Of a stretch of 7,827 bases of DNA, positions 1 to 6,070 are shown piece after piece. The translations under genes were made by a program, and so were the position numbers. Location: the NCBI GenBank assembly GCA_029858145.1, contig JAOUFP010000117.1, positions 1 to 7,827 on the forward strand, given 5' to 3'. How positions within the stretch are numbered: position 1 is the stretch's first letter; every line of letters begins with the position of its first letter. Below the pieces are notes generated by a model. It saw only the letters and a program-made list of their open reading frames with translations. It had not been told where the DNA came from and made no database searches. Source of the DNA: Nitrospirota bacterium. Its GTDB lineage: Bacteria; Nitrospirota; Thermodesulfovibrionia; Thermodesulfovibrionales; UBA6898.

Positions 1-1
1 G

Positions 2-241
2 CTGTTCCCAAGGGCGAAAATCCTGACGCTCATCCCGATATTCATTTTTCCGTGGTTTATAGAGCTTCCAGCCGTTATTTTTTTAGGGTGGTGGTTTTTG
101 CTTCAGCTATTTTCGGGAACAGTTGCCCAGGTGTTACCCCCGGATGGCGGAGGCGTGGCATGGTGGGGTCACATAGGGGGATTTATTGCCGGCGTTTTGT
201 TGGTGTCTTTTTTTAAAAGACCCTCCAGGCGATACCAATGA
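2..241 (+). CDS. Rhomboid family intramembrane serine protease, C-terminal fragment (5' end outside window)
   Basis: The open frame enters from the left edge and stops at TGA 239-241, leaving 79 residues. Two hydrophobic stretches are visible: one beginning ILTLIPIFIF and leading into a Trp-rich segment (GWWFLLQLFSG), and a last helix with the motif GVAWWGHIGGFIAG. In rhomboid proteases the last transmembrane helix carries the catalytic His in a His-x-x-Gly-type setting, preceded by a Gly/Trp-rich loop, and WWGHIGGF matches this well. The serine half of the catalytic dyad (GxSG) would lie upstream, outside the window, so activity cannot be judged. A short basic tail (KRPSRRYQ) follows the helix and is probably cytoplasmic. 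Family members cleave membrane proteins within the bilayer; the substrate here is unknown. The next gene starts 50 bp downstream on the same strand. Confidence 0.8.
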   Translation: MFPRAKILTLIPIFIFPWFIELPAVIFLGWWFLLQLFSGTVAQVLPPDGGGVAWWGHIGGFIAGVLLVSFFKRPSRRYQ

Positions 242-250
242 GTAAAGGAT

Positions 251-256
251 TATAAT
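251..256 (+). promoter_or_regulatory. Possible -10 box for the methyltransferase gene
   Basis: A perfect TATAAT lies 35 bp before the methyltransferase ATG, just after the rhomboid stop. No good TTGACA-like -35 is found 16-18 bp upstream; that stretch lies inside the end of the rhomboid gene. A weak promoter or simple read-through are both possible. Confidence 0.3.
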
Positions 257-291
257 GAAATGAAACTATTTTGGTGTTCAGGAGAGACAAC

Positions 292-1020
292 ATGAGTGAC
301 TTCAACAAATCGGCATGGGCGGAAAATAAATTTGCAGAAAACTATCTGGATAAAGCGGATATCTATATTGTGGAACGCAGGAAGATGTTCTGGTTTGTGT
401 CGTCCCTGTTTTCCCATTTCATTCAGGGAAAACAAGACGTCAAACTGCTGGATTTGGGTTGCGGAGACGGGGTCTTGACCGGGGAATTACTGAAAATTAA
501 TCATGAGATATCTGCAACACTGCTTGATGGCGGTGAAAGCATGATTCATAAAGCCGAAGAAAGACTAAAGGGATACCGGAACACTACGTTCATTCAGGCA
601 ACTTTCCAGGACCTGCTGGGGGGTACAGTTAAACTGGGAACATATGACTTTTGCGTTTCTTCCATGGCGATTCATCATCTTGAAATGAGGGAAAAGGCTT
701 CCCTGTTTCACATGATAGCATCGTGTCTGAAATCCGGAGGCCGGTTTGTTGATGTTGATGTTATACTTCCTCCCTCCGAAGAACTTGAACAATGGTATTT
801 TGCCATTTGGAAAGATTGGCTCGCCACTATGATGGACCGATATAATATCAGGGACGAAGCGCCCGAAGACCTGATCAGGCGTTATAAGGACCCTTCCAGC
901 ATGAACAAACCGGACACATTGGGAAATCAACTGAGAGCAATGGAATCAGCGGGGTTTGTTGATGTGGACTGTTACTTTAAGAATGGGATTTTTGCGGTAT
1001 TTGGAGGCAAGAAACAATAG
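292..1020 (+). CDS. Class I SAM-dependent methyltransferase
   Basis: The protein has 242 residues. The ATG at 292 is chosen because GGAGAG (281-286) sits 5 nt upstream; a TTG further up (271) has no comparable site. The Rossmann fold is clear. Motif I is LLDLGCGDG at residues 52-60, the glycine-rich loop that binds S-adenosylmethionine. It is followed by the second strand (SATLLDGGESM, where Asp would contact the ribose), then the motif around FIQATFQDL, and the motif IV region CVSSMAIHHLE, typical of small-molecule methyltransferases. A late strand with Gly-Gly-Arg-Phe (LKSGGRFVDVDV) matches the post-IV region. It is a soluble cytoplasmic enzyme with no signal peptide. The substrate cannot be told from sequence; the fold is shared by enzymes acting on small molecules, tRNA bases and lipids. 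It may be co-transcribed with the rhomboid gene upstream, but function gives no link. Confidence 0.85.
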   Translation: MSDFNKSAWAENKFAENYLDKADIYIVERRKMFWFVSSLFSHFIQGKQDVKLLDLGCGDGVLTGELLKINHEISATLLDGGESMIHKAEERLKGYRNTTFIQATFQDLLGGTVKLGTYDFCVSSMAIHHLEMREKASLFHMIASCLKSGGRFVDVDVILPPSEELEQWYFAIWKDWLATMMDRYNIRDEAPEDLIRRYKDPSSMNKPDTLGNQLRAMESAGFVDVDCYFKNGIFAVFGGKKQ

Positions 1021-1045
1021 GCATGCCCCAGATGTAAACAGGTAG

Positions 1046-1413
1046 AAAAGCCCCGTAGCCCTGTGGATCAGGGAAATGCTGAGGCTCCTCGAAAATCCCT
1101 GTCTGCTCAAACATCAATCCTTCACCCAACTCCTAAGGGCGGTCCTCCACCTGAAGGAAGGCTCCACCGGGAGAGTCTCGAAGACCTGCCGAGGTCTACA
1201 AAAACCTCTCCGGCGATATCCGCAGGGGTATACGTCTTATTGGTCCATGAGTGGCTCGACCACATGAAGTATCTGAAGAAGAATTCTCCCTACCTCTTCT
1301 CCCTTGCGAAAAAGACAACCCCCTTCGATAGAAATGCGTATGTGGTGCTGGAATTTCGGTGCAACCGGAAGCTGAAAATAACCGGCTTGCAGACGTCCAA
1401 TGATTTTCTTTAA
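1046..1413 (+). pseudogene. Frameshifted remnant of a conserved protein, possibly the C-terminal part of an ion-channel-type protein
   Basis: One continuous protein-like string can be read only by changing frame several times. It starts in frame 2 (VALWIREMLRLLENP, then LLKHQSFTQLLRAVLHLKE, about 1058-1160). It moves to frame 1 (RESLEDLPRS), then frame 3 (YKNLSGDIRR, about 1199-1228), then back to frame 1 (VYVLLVHEWLDHMKYLKK, then NSPYLFSLAKKTTPFDRNA), ending at TAA 1411-1413. The segments join end to end with almost nothing lost, which is what single-base indels in an old gene would leave. No start codon with a ribosome binding site precedes it, and a TAG stands at 1043-1045. From memory the string resembles a soluble tail found in small proteins of deltaproteobacteria, some annotated as ion channels; this identity is uncertain. 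The decay itself is visible directly. Confidence 0.6.
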
Positions 1414-1718
1414 ATGCCAGGACCTCACCACTGAACGGAAGAATGAAAACAAGGATTACGCAGACAGACACGAAAGTAGTGGAGACAAGAAGGGGGGAGA
1501 TTACTTGCAGAAGTCCGCAAAGATTTAATTTTTTGCAGTTGCTCGGTCCCCCACACCCGAGTCACATTGTGGGGTAAGGCATATTACAGAGGGGACCAAA
1601 TAGAAACAGAAGAAAATTGCCCTTCAAAACCTTGCCGAAGTCCTGAATATAAAAAGAGGACCAAATCGTGCATATTTCTCTTGGTATTCGATACAGATGT
1701 TAAGTTTCCCATTACTGA

Positions 1719-1790
1719 CACCCCGATTGATTTATCCTGCATTGCCGGGTTGCTTATTTCCACTGCAGCAAATAGGGCATTGGGCTCATA
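1719..1790 (-). pseudogene. Possible remnant of a Y-family (DinB/UmuC-like) DNA polymerase N-terminus
   Basis: On the minus strand the frame reads NALFAAVEISNPAMQDKSIGV. Y-family polymerases begin with a strand carrying a catalytic Asp in the pattern D-x-D/N-A-F-F-A-S-V-E, followed by x-N-P-x-L-x-G-K-P-(V/I). The spacing and several residues agree (NA-FAAVE, NPAM, K-S-IGV), but the catalytic Asp is replaced, one residue is missing before NP, and the later motifs are absent. The frame has no ribosome binding site. The match is short and could be chance; it is offered only because the neighbourhood is clearly decaying. Confidence 0.2.
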
Positions 1791-1847
1791 GCGCCATACG
1801 CGGGACAAATACAATTAGTCCACATTATCTATGAAAAAGTTGTATTT

Positions 1848-1980
1848 CAACGGGGCAGGAGGAGGCATTGGCTCTCATTCCCGCTTTGCTCCGAGGCATT
1901 TTCCTACTGATATTCATATGCCCAGTCTGTCGGACCATCGGAAAATAAAACCGCTCTCAATGCCTTCTCCTGCCCCGTTG
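1848..1980. repeat. 133-bp element bounded by 23-bp inverted repeats (MITE-like)
   Basis: The left arm at 1848-1870 (starting CAACGGGGCAGGAG) and the right arm at 1958-1980 (ending CTCCTGCCCCGTTG) are reverse complements with one mismatch in 23 positions. A second inner pair, TTTTCC 1899-1904 and GGAAAA 1940-1945, is also complementary. Between the arms lie 87 bases with no coding signal. Immediately outside each end stands TTT, which could be a 3-bp target duplication but is too short to prove it. Size and structure fit a miniature inverted-repeat transposable element or a large structured RNA or DNA hairpin. No transposase is in the window. Confidence 0.6.
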
Positions 1981-2067
1981 TTTGGTTGCCACCAGAAAGA
2001 TTTTTGAATAATATGGGTTAGCTGAAAGCCCCCTTGGGGTGTAGGATAGCTCCTGGCGATATAGATG

Positions 2068-2107
2068 GCCGGCACAGAGATGTATGGCATATCTTCTCCA
2101 TGCCGGC
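2068..2107 (-). terminator. Stem-loop after the sHSP operon
   Basis: GCCGGCA (2068-2074) and TGCCGGC (2101-2107) form a perfect 7-bp stem. Inside it, AGAGAT and ATCTTCT extend the pairing with a one-base bulge, leaving a loop of about 9 nt. It begins 15 bp past the stop of the last sHSP gene in the direction of transcription. No T-run follows on the minus strand, so it is either a weak terminator or a structure that protects the mRNA 3' end. Confidence 0.35.
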
Positions 2108-2121
2108 GGCAGCTATAATAG

Positions 2122-2613
2122 TCATTCAACCTTTACCGCGATTTTCTTTATTTCATCAACGGCCTTTGCTGTCTTGGGAAGTACTATGCTGAGCATCCCC
2201 TTTTTGAAACTTGCCTTGATATTAAATTCATCGACCTCAACAGGCAAAGGGATTATCCTGCTGAACGAACCATATGATCGCTCCATGAGGTAACAATTAC
2301 TTCCCTTGTCCTCTTTTTCCTCCCTTTTCTCGCCCTTGATGATAAGACTATTCTTAGAAAGGGAAACGTCAATATCTTTTTCATCCATCCCGGGCAACTC
2401 AGCATGAATACTGATCTCTTTTTCGTTCTCTATGACATTGAGCTTCGGAGTGAATGCCCCAAGTTTTCCTTCGAAAGGTTGCACGTCAAAGCTGCGGAGG
2501 AAACTGTCAAAAAGGTCATCAAATTCCTTCCTGAACAGAGCAAACGGGTTGTCGGAATCTCTTCTGACGGCAACATCCTTTTTCCCGAATTGTACCAGAT
2601 CTTTCAGTGCCAC
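2122..2613 (-). CDS. Small heat-shock protein (Hsp20/alpha-crystallin), third gene of the operon
   Basis: The protein has 163 residues and starts at GTG (2613-2611), supported by AAAGGAG seven bases upstream; no ATG fits. The N-terminal arm (residues about 20-45) is rich in Phe and Leu (NPFALFRKEFDDLFDSFL), as expected for the part that binds unfolding clients. The alpha-crystallin domain follows, with PKLNVIENEKEI, then HAELPGMDEKDIDVSL, and the signature A-x(3)-K-GML near residues 134-141 in place of the usual GVL. The C-terminal I-x-V (I158, V160) is the anchor that docks into a neighbouring subunit. sHSPs are ATP-independent cytoplasmic holdases that keep unfolding proteins soluble for DnaK/ClpB. 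It lies 30 bp after the second sHSP gene, so co-transcription from the CIRCE promoter is expected. Confidence 0.93.
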   Translation of the reverse strand: MALKDLVQFGKKDVAVRRDSDNPFALFRKEFDDLFDSFLRSFDVQPFEGKLGAFTPKLNVIENEKEISIHAELPGMDEKDIDVSLSKNSLIIKGEKREEKEDKGSNCYLMERSYGSFSRIIPLPVEVDEFNIKASFKKGMLSIVLPKTAKAVDEIKKIAVKVE

Positions 2614-2643
2614 GACTTTTCTCCTTTCCGCTCTGAGAGCTTA

Positions 2644-3051
2644 TTAATCCCCGGCCTTTACCTCGATCTTTCTTGTTTTGGCCTTTTCGGCCCTGGGAAG
2701 TATCAGTCTTAAAACGCCCTTCTTGACAGTTGCCTGAATCCTGTCCCTGTCGATCTCGTCTGAAAGAGCAAAGCGGCGGTGATAGTCGCCAATGCCATAC
2801 TCTGACATGACAAGCTTCAGGTCCTGCGGGATATCGGGGTTTACCTTCCCATAAATTTCGAGAATATTCTTTTCAAGTGTGATATCCACGGAAGACTCAT
2901 CAACGCCCGGGATGTCGGCGATCACGGTAGTTCCATTCTTGCCTTCGATGATGTCTGCTGAGGGGGTATAAACCCTTCGCTCACGCGTCCTCTCGTCCCG
3001 TTGAGCAGCTTCTACCTCTTTTTTCTTGGTGTCCTGAGTATCATTCGCCAT
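2644..3051 (-). CDS. Small heat-shock protein (Hsp20/alpha-crystallin), second gene of the operon
   Basis: The protein has 135 residues; the ATG at 3051 has AGGAGG (3059-3064) seven bases upstream. It differs from its neighbours in having a short, strongly charged N-terminal arm (KKKEVEAAQRDERTRERR, residues 9-26) instead of a hydrophobic one. The alpha-crystallin domain starts near YTPSADIIEG and includes VIADIPGVDESSVDITLEKN and the signature A-x(3)-K-GVL at about 107-114, followed by LILPRAEK. The tail I129-E-V131 is the I-x-I/V docking motif. A polar arm suggests weaker direct client binding and perhaps a role as a co-oligomerising partner; this is inference from sHSP pairs in general. 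It is 18 bp downstream of the first sHSP gene and 30 bp upstream of the third. Confidence 0.93.
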   Translation of the reverse strand: MANDTQDTKKKEVEAAQRDERTRERRVYTPSADIIEGKNGTTVIADIPGVDESSVDITLEKNILEIYGKVNPDIPQDLKLVMSEYGIGDYHRRFALSDEIDRDRIQATVKKGVLRLILPRAEKAKTRKIEVKAGD

Positions 3052-3069
3052 AGTTTCACCTCCTCGTTT

Positions 3070-3501
3070 CTATTCGCTGGCAATTGCGATCTTTTTTGGT
3101 TTATCTGCCTCAGCACGGGGCAAAGTGATCGTAAGCACTCCCTTCTGATACTTCGCCTCAACCTTGCTGTTTTCTATCCTGAAGGGGAGAACAATATTTT
3201 TTGAAAACTGAACAGCCCAACGTTCGCGCCTGTGGTACGTTTCGTCATCTTTTGGTTGATCGCTCAGACGCTTTCCTTTAATAGAAAGCACCTCATCGGC
3301 GACAGAGATATCGATATCCTCGGGATTCATCCCTGCAGCCTCCGTCGTCACTACAGCCTTGTCCGCAGATGCCCATACATTGACAAGCGGAAAATCATGA
3401 GTGGCCGGAGCGCCCATCCTCGATAAATCCCTGCTCATCCTTTCGAACTCGCGCCAAGGGTCTACAAATCTGCCTAATCGTTCAAGTTCTGACCATAGCA
3501 T
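3070..3501 (-). CDS. Small heat-shock protein (Hsp20/alpha-crystallin), first gene of the operon
   Basis: The protein has 143 residues. The ATG at 3501 is preceded by a strong AGGAGG (3509-3514) with 7-nt spacing. The N-terminal arm (residues 1-35) carries Trp, Phe and Met (LGRFVDPWREFERMSRDL), typical of bacterial class A sHSPs. The alpha-crystallin domain runs from about residue 38 to 130: PLVNVWASADKAVVTTEAAG, then NPEDIDISV, then RRERWAVQFSKNIVLP, and the signature A116-K-Y-Q-K-GVL-T-I-T-LP. The tail I138-A-I140 is the canonical I-x-I anchor. It acts in the cytoplasm as a holdase in large oligomers. It is the promoter-proximal gene of three, directly behind the CIRCE element, so it should be the most heat-responsive of the set. 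The three paralogues are clearly diverged rather than recent copies. Confidence 0.95.
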   Translation of the reverse strand: MLWSELERLGRFVDPWREFERMSRDLSRMGAPATHDFPLVNVWASADKAVVTTEAAGMNPEDIDISVADEVLSIKGKRLSDQPKDDETYHRRERWAVQFSKNIVLPFRIENSKVEAKYQKGVLTITLPRAEADKPKKIAIASE

Positions 3502-3538
3502 GTCTAATCCTCCTGATTTATTGATTTATAACACTGGT

Positions 3539-3565
3539 TTAGCACTCTCTGCCGCTGAGTGCTAA
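3539..3565 (-). promoter_or_regulatory. CIRCE operator (HrcA binding site)
   Basis: The half-sites TTAGCACTC (3539-3547) and GAGTGCTAA (3557-3565) are separated by exactly 9 bases and match the CIRCE consensus at every position. CIRCE is bound by the repressor HrcA, whose activity depends on GroEL; heat or misfolded protein relieves repression. Its place at the expected transcription start and 37 bp before the first sHSP ATG means it would block initiation. CIRCE normally controls groESL and dnaK operons; here it controls sHSPs. No hrcA is in the window. Confidence 0.95.
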
Positions 3566-3571
3566 TTCTTA

Positions 3572-3599
3572 TTTATCACAAAAAAACCGTTGATGTCAA
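3572..3599 (-). promoter_or_regulatory. Sigma70-type promoter of the sHSP operon
   Basis: On the minus strand TTGACA (3599-3594) is a perfect -35. After a 16-bp spacer containing a T-run comes GATAAA (3577-3572), preceded by TGT, an extended -10. Initiation about 7 bases on would fall at the outer edge of the CIRCE, the classic HrcA arrangement. The promoter uses the housekeeping type of box rather than a sigma32 type. Confidence 0.75.
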
Positions 3600-4001
3600 G
3601 CTCCTGTAAGAGCATTCCTCAACTTTTCGCAATTAATGGCATGAAAATCTACAGCCTTGGCATTAATGCCCCGGGGAAACAATGAAAAGATAATTTGCAC
3701 GGTTCTGAATAGCGGTCTATATCGGTCGCAAAAAGGGAACCGATACTTATTTCATGACCGTAATTCGAAAACATTGTGCTGCAAGAGATAACAAAGGTGG
3801 ATGTCAACACATCCCCCGTCCTCTGCGTCTTTCTCCTGATAATCTTTATCGTTGCAGTTTCGTGAAACGTGCTGAATGGTTGGTGTAGTACGCATCGATT
3901 ACACGCATCTTGATTTTTTTTGTTCGGAGGCGGGCAACTATGGCATCAACTGCCCTTGTCGTTTAATGAGATATGTTCTACCACCGGCACCCGAGAGGAG
4001 C
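3600..4001. other. Intergenic region without a gene
   Basis: About 400 bases between the sHSP promoter and the broken periplasmic gene hold no open frame with a start site or recognisable domain on either strand. A perfect 12-bp palindrome GGCATTAATGCC sits at 3659-3670, GTTTC-GT-GAAAC lies near 3857-3868, and GGGCA/TGCCC arms flank about 3932-3955. None has a T-run or promoter boxes that would assign it a role. Confidence 0.5.
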
Positions 4002-4290
4002 CTAGGCATAAATCTTGTTCTGAAGTTCCCTTAATTGGTTTTCGAGTTTGGTGGCCGTTTCTCCTGCTGTTTTGGGATTTTTAAGTATCTCGAAATATTC
4101 AATTTTTTTATCGTGCATTTCCTTCCTGAGGTTACGGGTCTCTTCATAGAACTTCTGGCTCTCGGGACTGTAGCAATAAGAGCCGGGCCCCAACACATCT
4201 GTCCCTGTTGAACACTCATCGTGTCTGCTGTGCGTATGCAGGAATACTAAAAGCGAAAAAAATCACTAATGCTGTCATTTACTTTTTCAC
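4002..4290 (-). pseudogene. Broken gene for a small periplasmic Spy/ZraP-like protein
   Basis: The parts of one gene lie in three frames. A strong AGGAGG (4296-4301) precedes GTG 4290, giving V-K-K, then an in-frame TAA (4281-4279). The same frame resumes at ATG 4278 with a signal peptide (MTALVIFFAFSIPAYAQQ) and stops at TGA 4218-4216. The next frame carries MSVQQGQMCWGP. The third carries GPGSYCYSPESQKFYEE and runs on through NLRKEMHDKKIEYFEILKNP to a Leu/Glu-rich helix (LENQLRELQNKIYA), ending at 4002. The helical part, with repeated Leu and the pattern x-LRKE-x-x-x-K, resembles the periplasmic zinc-resistance (ZraP) and Spy chaperone family. Those proteins are about 130-160 residues; this one could be only about 90, so it is small for the family. 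One stop and two frame changes make it non-functional unless the sequence has errors. Confidence 0.65.
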
Positions 4291-4454
4291 TTTGGCCTCC
4301 TTAATCTTATTACTGACAATTACAATACTCTCCGCTCTTCGCTACTTCCTGTGTACACCTCCTCCCATCCTCTACCTATGATCTCCCCATTGCATGATTC
4401 TCTTGGAGGATTGATTCACCCTCACGAAAGATTTGAATTTATGGGGAGCGGACT

Positions 4455-4598
4455 ATGAAATATATACCACGTATTCACAATGAAAGCCGTACGCTTTTAT
4501 CTGATTCTGCTGTAGGGTTTTGCCGAAAAGAATTGGATGATATAAGATCTGCCGCATTTACTTCTGAATCAAAAAACCATCGTCTTTTGCTGACTTAA
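4455..4598 (+). CDS. Hypothetical small protein, 47 residues
   Basis: ATG 4455 has GGAG seven bases upstream (4444-4447), inside a purine-rich GGGGAG. The frame runs to TAA 4596-4598 and gives a polar, basic peptide beginning MKYIPRIHNESRTLLSD with one Cys and no signal peptide or membrane segment. It matches no family I recognise. It is the only frame with a fair start site between 4291 and 4685, where nothing else is visible. It could be a real short protein, the start of a truncated gene, or chance. Confidence 0.25.
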   Translation: MKYIPRIHNESRTLLSDSAVGFCRKELDDIRSAAFTSESKNHRLLLT

Positions 4599-4685
4599 GG
4601 GTTTTGTTCCTTGAAGTTCACGTTCCCCCTGTGAGCAGGCACGCAATAACTTCCTTTTTTCGAAACTGCGGACTTACAAATACAC

Positions 4686-5222
4686 CTATTTCATTTTAGA
4701 CGGCAACTGAATCGTCTCGCCGGCGATCATAAAAGCGCCTCTCCCGCGATGATGTAAAGTCCGAGGGTCTTTTCTTGAAGGGTCGATCCACGCCTTGAGT
4801 ACTTCAAGGATGAAGAAGTTATATCTGGCCACCATCTTCGCATCAGCGACTTTGCACTCAAGATGGGCATAGCACTCTTTAATGAGCGGAGCCTCGACGC
4901 ATGACGCGGCAGCAGGCGCGAGATTAAAGACTTTGAACTTGTCAATCCTGCGTCCGGAGGTGTTACCGCAACCCACCACCTTATCCGCCAGTTCCACCGT
5001 TGGAATATTGATCACGCAGTTCTTCGTATTCTTCAGTATGTCGAATGTATAATTGCGGTTGCTGATCACGCACCCCACTATAGGCGGATTAAAATCGAGC
5101 ATCGTGTGCCATGACATTGTCATGATGTTCGTCTTTTCCCTGCAGGCGGTCGTGACCAAAACGACCGGCCCTGGCTCAAGCAGACCGTAGACCCTGGACA
5201 ATGGAAAGGATTTTTTCGCCAT
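4686..5222 (-). CDS. Flavin reductase-like / flavoredoxin-type FMN-binding protein
   Basis: The protein has 178 residues. The ATG at 5222 is preceded only by a weak GGGGTG (5228-5233). The fold is that of the flavin reductase-like split barrel (DIM6/NTAB type): it opens with VYGLLEPGPVVLVTTAC, then NIMTMSWHTMLDFNPPIVG, where the Thr/Met-Ser and the NPP loop line the flavin site. Next comes CVISNRNYTFDILKNTK, then CVINIPTVELADKVVGCG, and a C-terminal HHRGRGAFMIAGE. Such proteins bind FMN and pass electrons from NAD(P)H or ferredoxin; in anaerobes several act as flavoredoxins. It is cytoplasmic, with several Cys but no Cys-x-x-Cys cluster. It is 139 bp from sodC on the same strand, so a shared role in oxygen or redox stress is possible but unproven. 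Confidence 0.85.
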   Translation of the reverse strand: MAKKSFPLSRVYGLLEPGPVVLVTTACREKTNIMTMSWHTMLDFNPPIVGCVISNRNYTFDILKNTKNCVINIPTVELADKVVGCGNTSGRRIDKFKVFNLAPAAASCVEAPLIKECYAHLECKVADAKMVARYNFFILEVLKAWIDPSRKDPRTLHHRGRGAFMIAGETIQLPSKMK

Positions 5223-5361
5223 CCCGGCACCCCGTTTCTGTGGTCTTCAAAGCCAGATTTCGAGTCTTCATTCACCGGCGCCACATATTCTTACCCCATT
5301 TAAAAAAATGCCACGCTGGGACGCTAAGTCCGCAACGAAAATATCAAAATATTATCCCTCA

Positions 5362-5886
5362 TTATTGCTTCACTGCCCCGCAGGCAACTCTTGCGCCGCC
5401 TCCGCCAAGGGGAGCGGGTGTATCAGAATAATTGTCTCCTCCGGCGTGGATCATGAGGGAGCGCCCCCCGAGGTCCGCCACCTTCAGGCGCGGGGCGAGA
5501 ACGGGAAGCGTGGCCTTGCCGTCGGCGTCAACGTTTAATAACGGGAGGTCGCCAAGGTGGCCCTTACCGAAAGGCCCCTCATGCCTGCCAGTGGCCTCCG
5601 GGTCGTAATGCCCGCCTGCCGCTAGTCCCGGCACAGTTTTCCCTTCCTTCATGGCATGTGCACAGTCCGGTTTCTCGTGCACATGGAACCCGTGCAGGCC
5701 GGGCTGGAGATCGAACAATCTGGGCATCAGGAGAAGACCGAAGTCACTGTCGGACGCGGTAACCGTGCCGATCTTTTTCCCGACCCCCTGATCGTTGACC
5801 AGGTGCACCTGTATTATCACTTCCCCGGCAAAGGCAAATCCTGCAAGATACAGAAAAAACAGAATAACCGCTATCGCTTTCATCAT
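5362..5886 (-). CDS. sodC: Periplasmic Cu/Zn superoxide dismutase
   Basis: The protein has 174 residues. The first of two adjacent ATGs (5886) is favoured because GGGAGG (5894-5899) lies 7 nt upstream. Residues 1-20 form a signal peptide ending AFA, so it is exported. All metal ligands are present: Cu by H68, H70 (GFHVHE), H93 and H147; Zn by H93, H102, H110 and D113 (GGHYDPE, then H, then GHLGDLP). The disulfide pair is C75 and C169, and R166 in GGGGARVACG guides superoxide to the copper. It converts superoxide to peroxide and oxygen in the periplasm. Nothing is missing, so it should be active. Length is normal for bacterial SodC. It has its own 5' region, including an inverted repeat at 5944-5961. 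Confidence 0.95.
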   Translation of the reverse strand: MMKAIAVILFFLYLAGFAFAGEVIIQVHLVNDQGVGKKIGTVTASDSDFGLLLMPRLFDLQPGLHGFHVHEKPDCAHAMKEGKTVPGLAAGGHYDPEATGRHEGPFGKGHLGDLPLLNVDADGKATLPVLAPRLKVADLGGRSLMIHAGGDNYSDTPAPLGGGGARVACGAVKQ

Positions 5887-5943
5887 CTTTTTTCCTCCCT
5901 TGAATTGTATGCGGCCAGCAGGCCCTTTATTTTTCTTTTTCCC

Positions 5944-5961
5944 CGCAACTCCCCTGTTGCG
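5944..5961. repeat. Perfect 6-bp inverted repeat upstream of sodC
   Basis: CGCAAC (5944-5949) and GTTGCG (5956-5961) enclose a 6-base loop, about 58 bp before the sodC start. On the sodC strand it is followed by A-rich rather than T-rich sequence, so it is not a terminator for that direction. It could be a regulator site or chance. Confidence 0.3.
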
Positions 5962-6023
5962 AGGATGCCTGACTATTCACAGGTTACCGCACGCCCGGCG
6001 CTTTTTCAAGAGTCTACACAAAG

Positions 6024-6053
6024 TTGATTTAATCCTGTTTCATCGGTTAATAT
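6024..6053 (+). promoter_or_regulatory. Probable tRNA-Ser promoter
   Basis: TTGATT (6024-6029) and TAATAT (6048-6053) are separated by 18 bp and match the sigma70 consensus at 4 and 4 or 5 positions respectively. Initiation near 6060 would give a leader of about 11 bases before the mature tRNA, which RNase P would remove. Confidence 0.5.
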
Positions 6054-6070
6054 TTCCTTTACCTTTCTCC

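Larger units (their letters stand above)
1414..2121. other. Gene-free decayed region
   Basis: No convincing gene is present in these roughly 700 bases. Short frames exist on both strands but lack ribosome binding sites and recognisable domains. A 7-bp perfect hairpin (CCCCACA 1549-1555 with TGTGGGG 1568-1574) has no T-run and no clear role. The stretch also holds the inverted-repeat element at 1848-1980, the stem-loop at 2068-2107 and a possible polymerase remnant, each listed separately. It looks like a site of gene loss or element insertion. Confidence 0.6.

Noticed and set aside
565..930. Long minus-strand open frame opposite the methyltransferase
   Set aside because: It lies fully antisense to a gene with clear motifs and shows no family features or ribosome binding site.
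1549..1574. Hairpin CCCCACA/TGTGGGG as a terminator
   Set aside because: No T-run follows on either strand and no intact gene ends next to it.
3659..3670. Palindrome GGCATTAATGCC as an operator
   Set aside because: No promoter boxes or start codon lie close enough on either strand to assign it a target.
5302..5331. Terminator for sodC (short GGAC/GTCC stem before a run of seven T on the minus strand)
   Set aside because: The stem is only 4 bp and about 10 bases from the T-run, so it is too weak to call.
5656..6027. Plus-strand open frame of about 120 codons opposite sodC
   Set aside because: Its first part is the reverse of the sodC coding sequence, and the rest is low-complexity aromatic residues with no recognisable domain.
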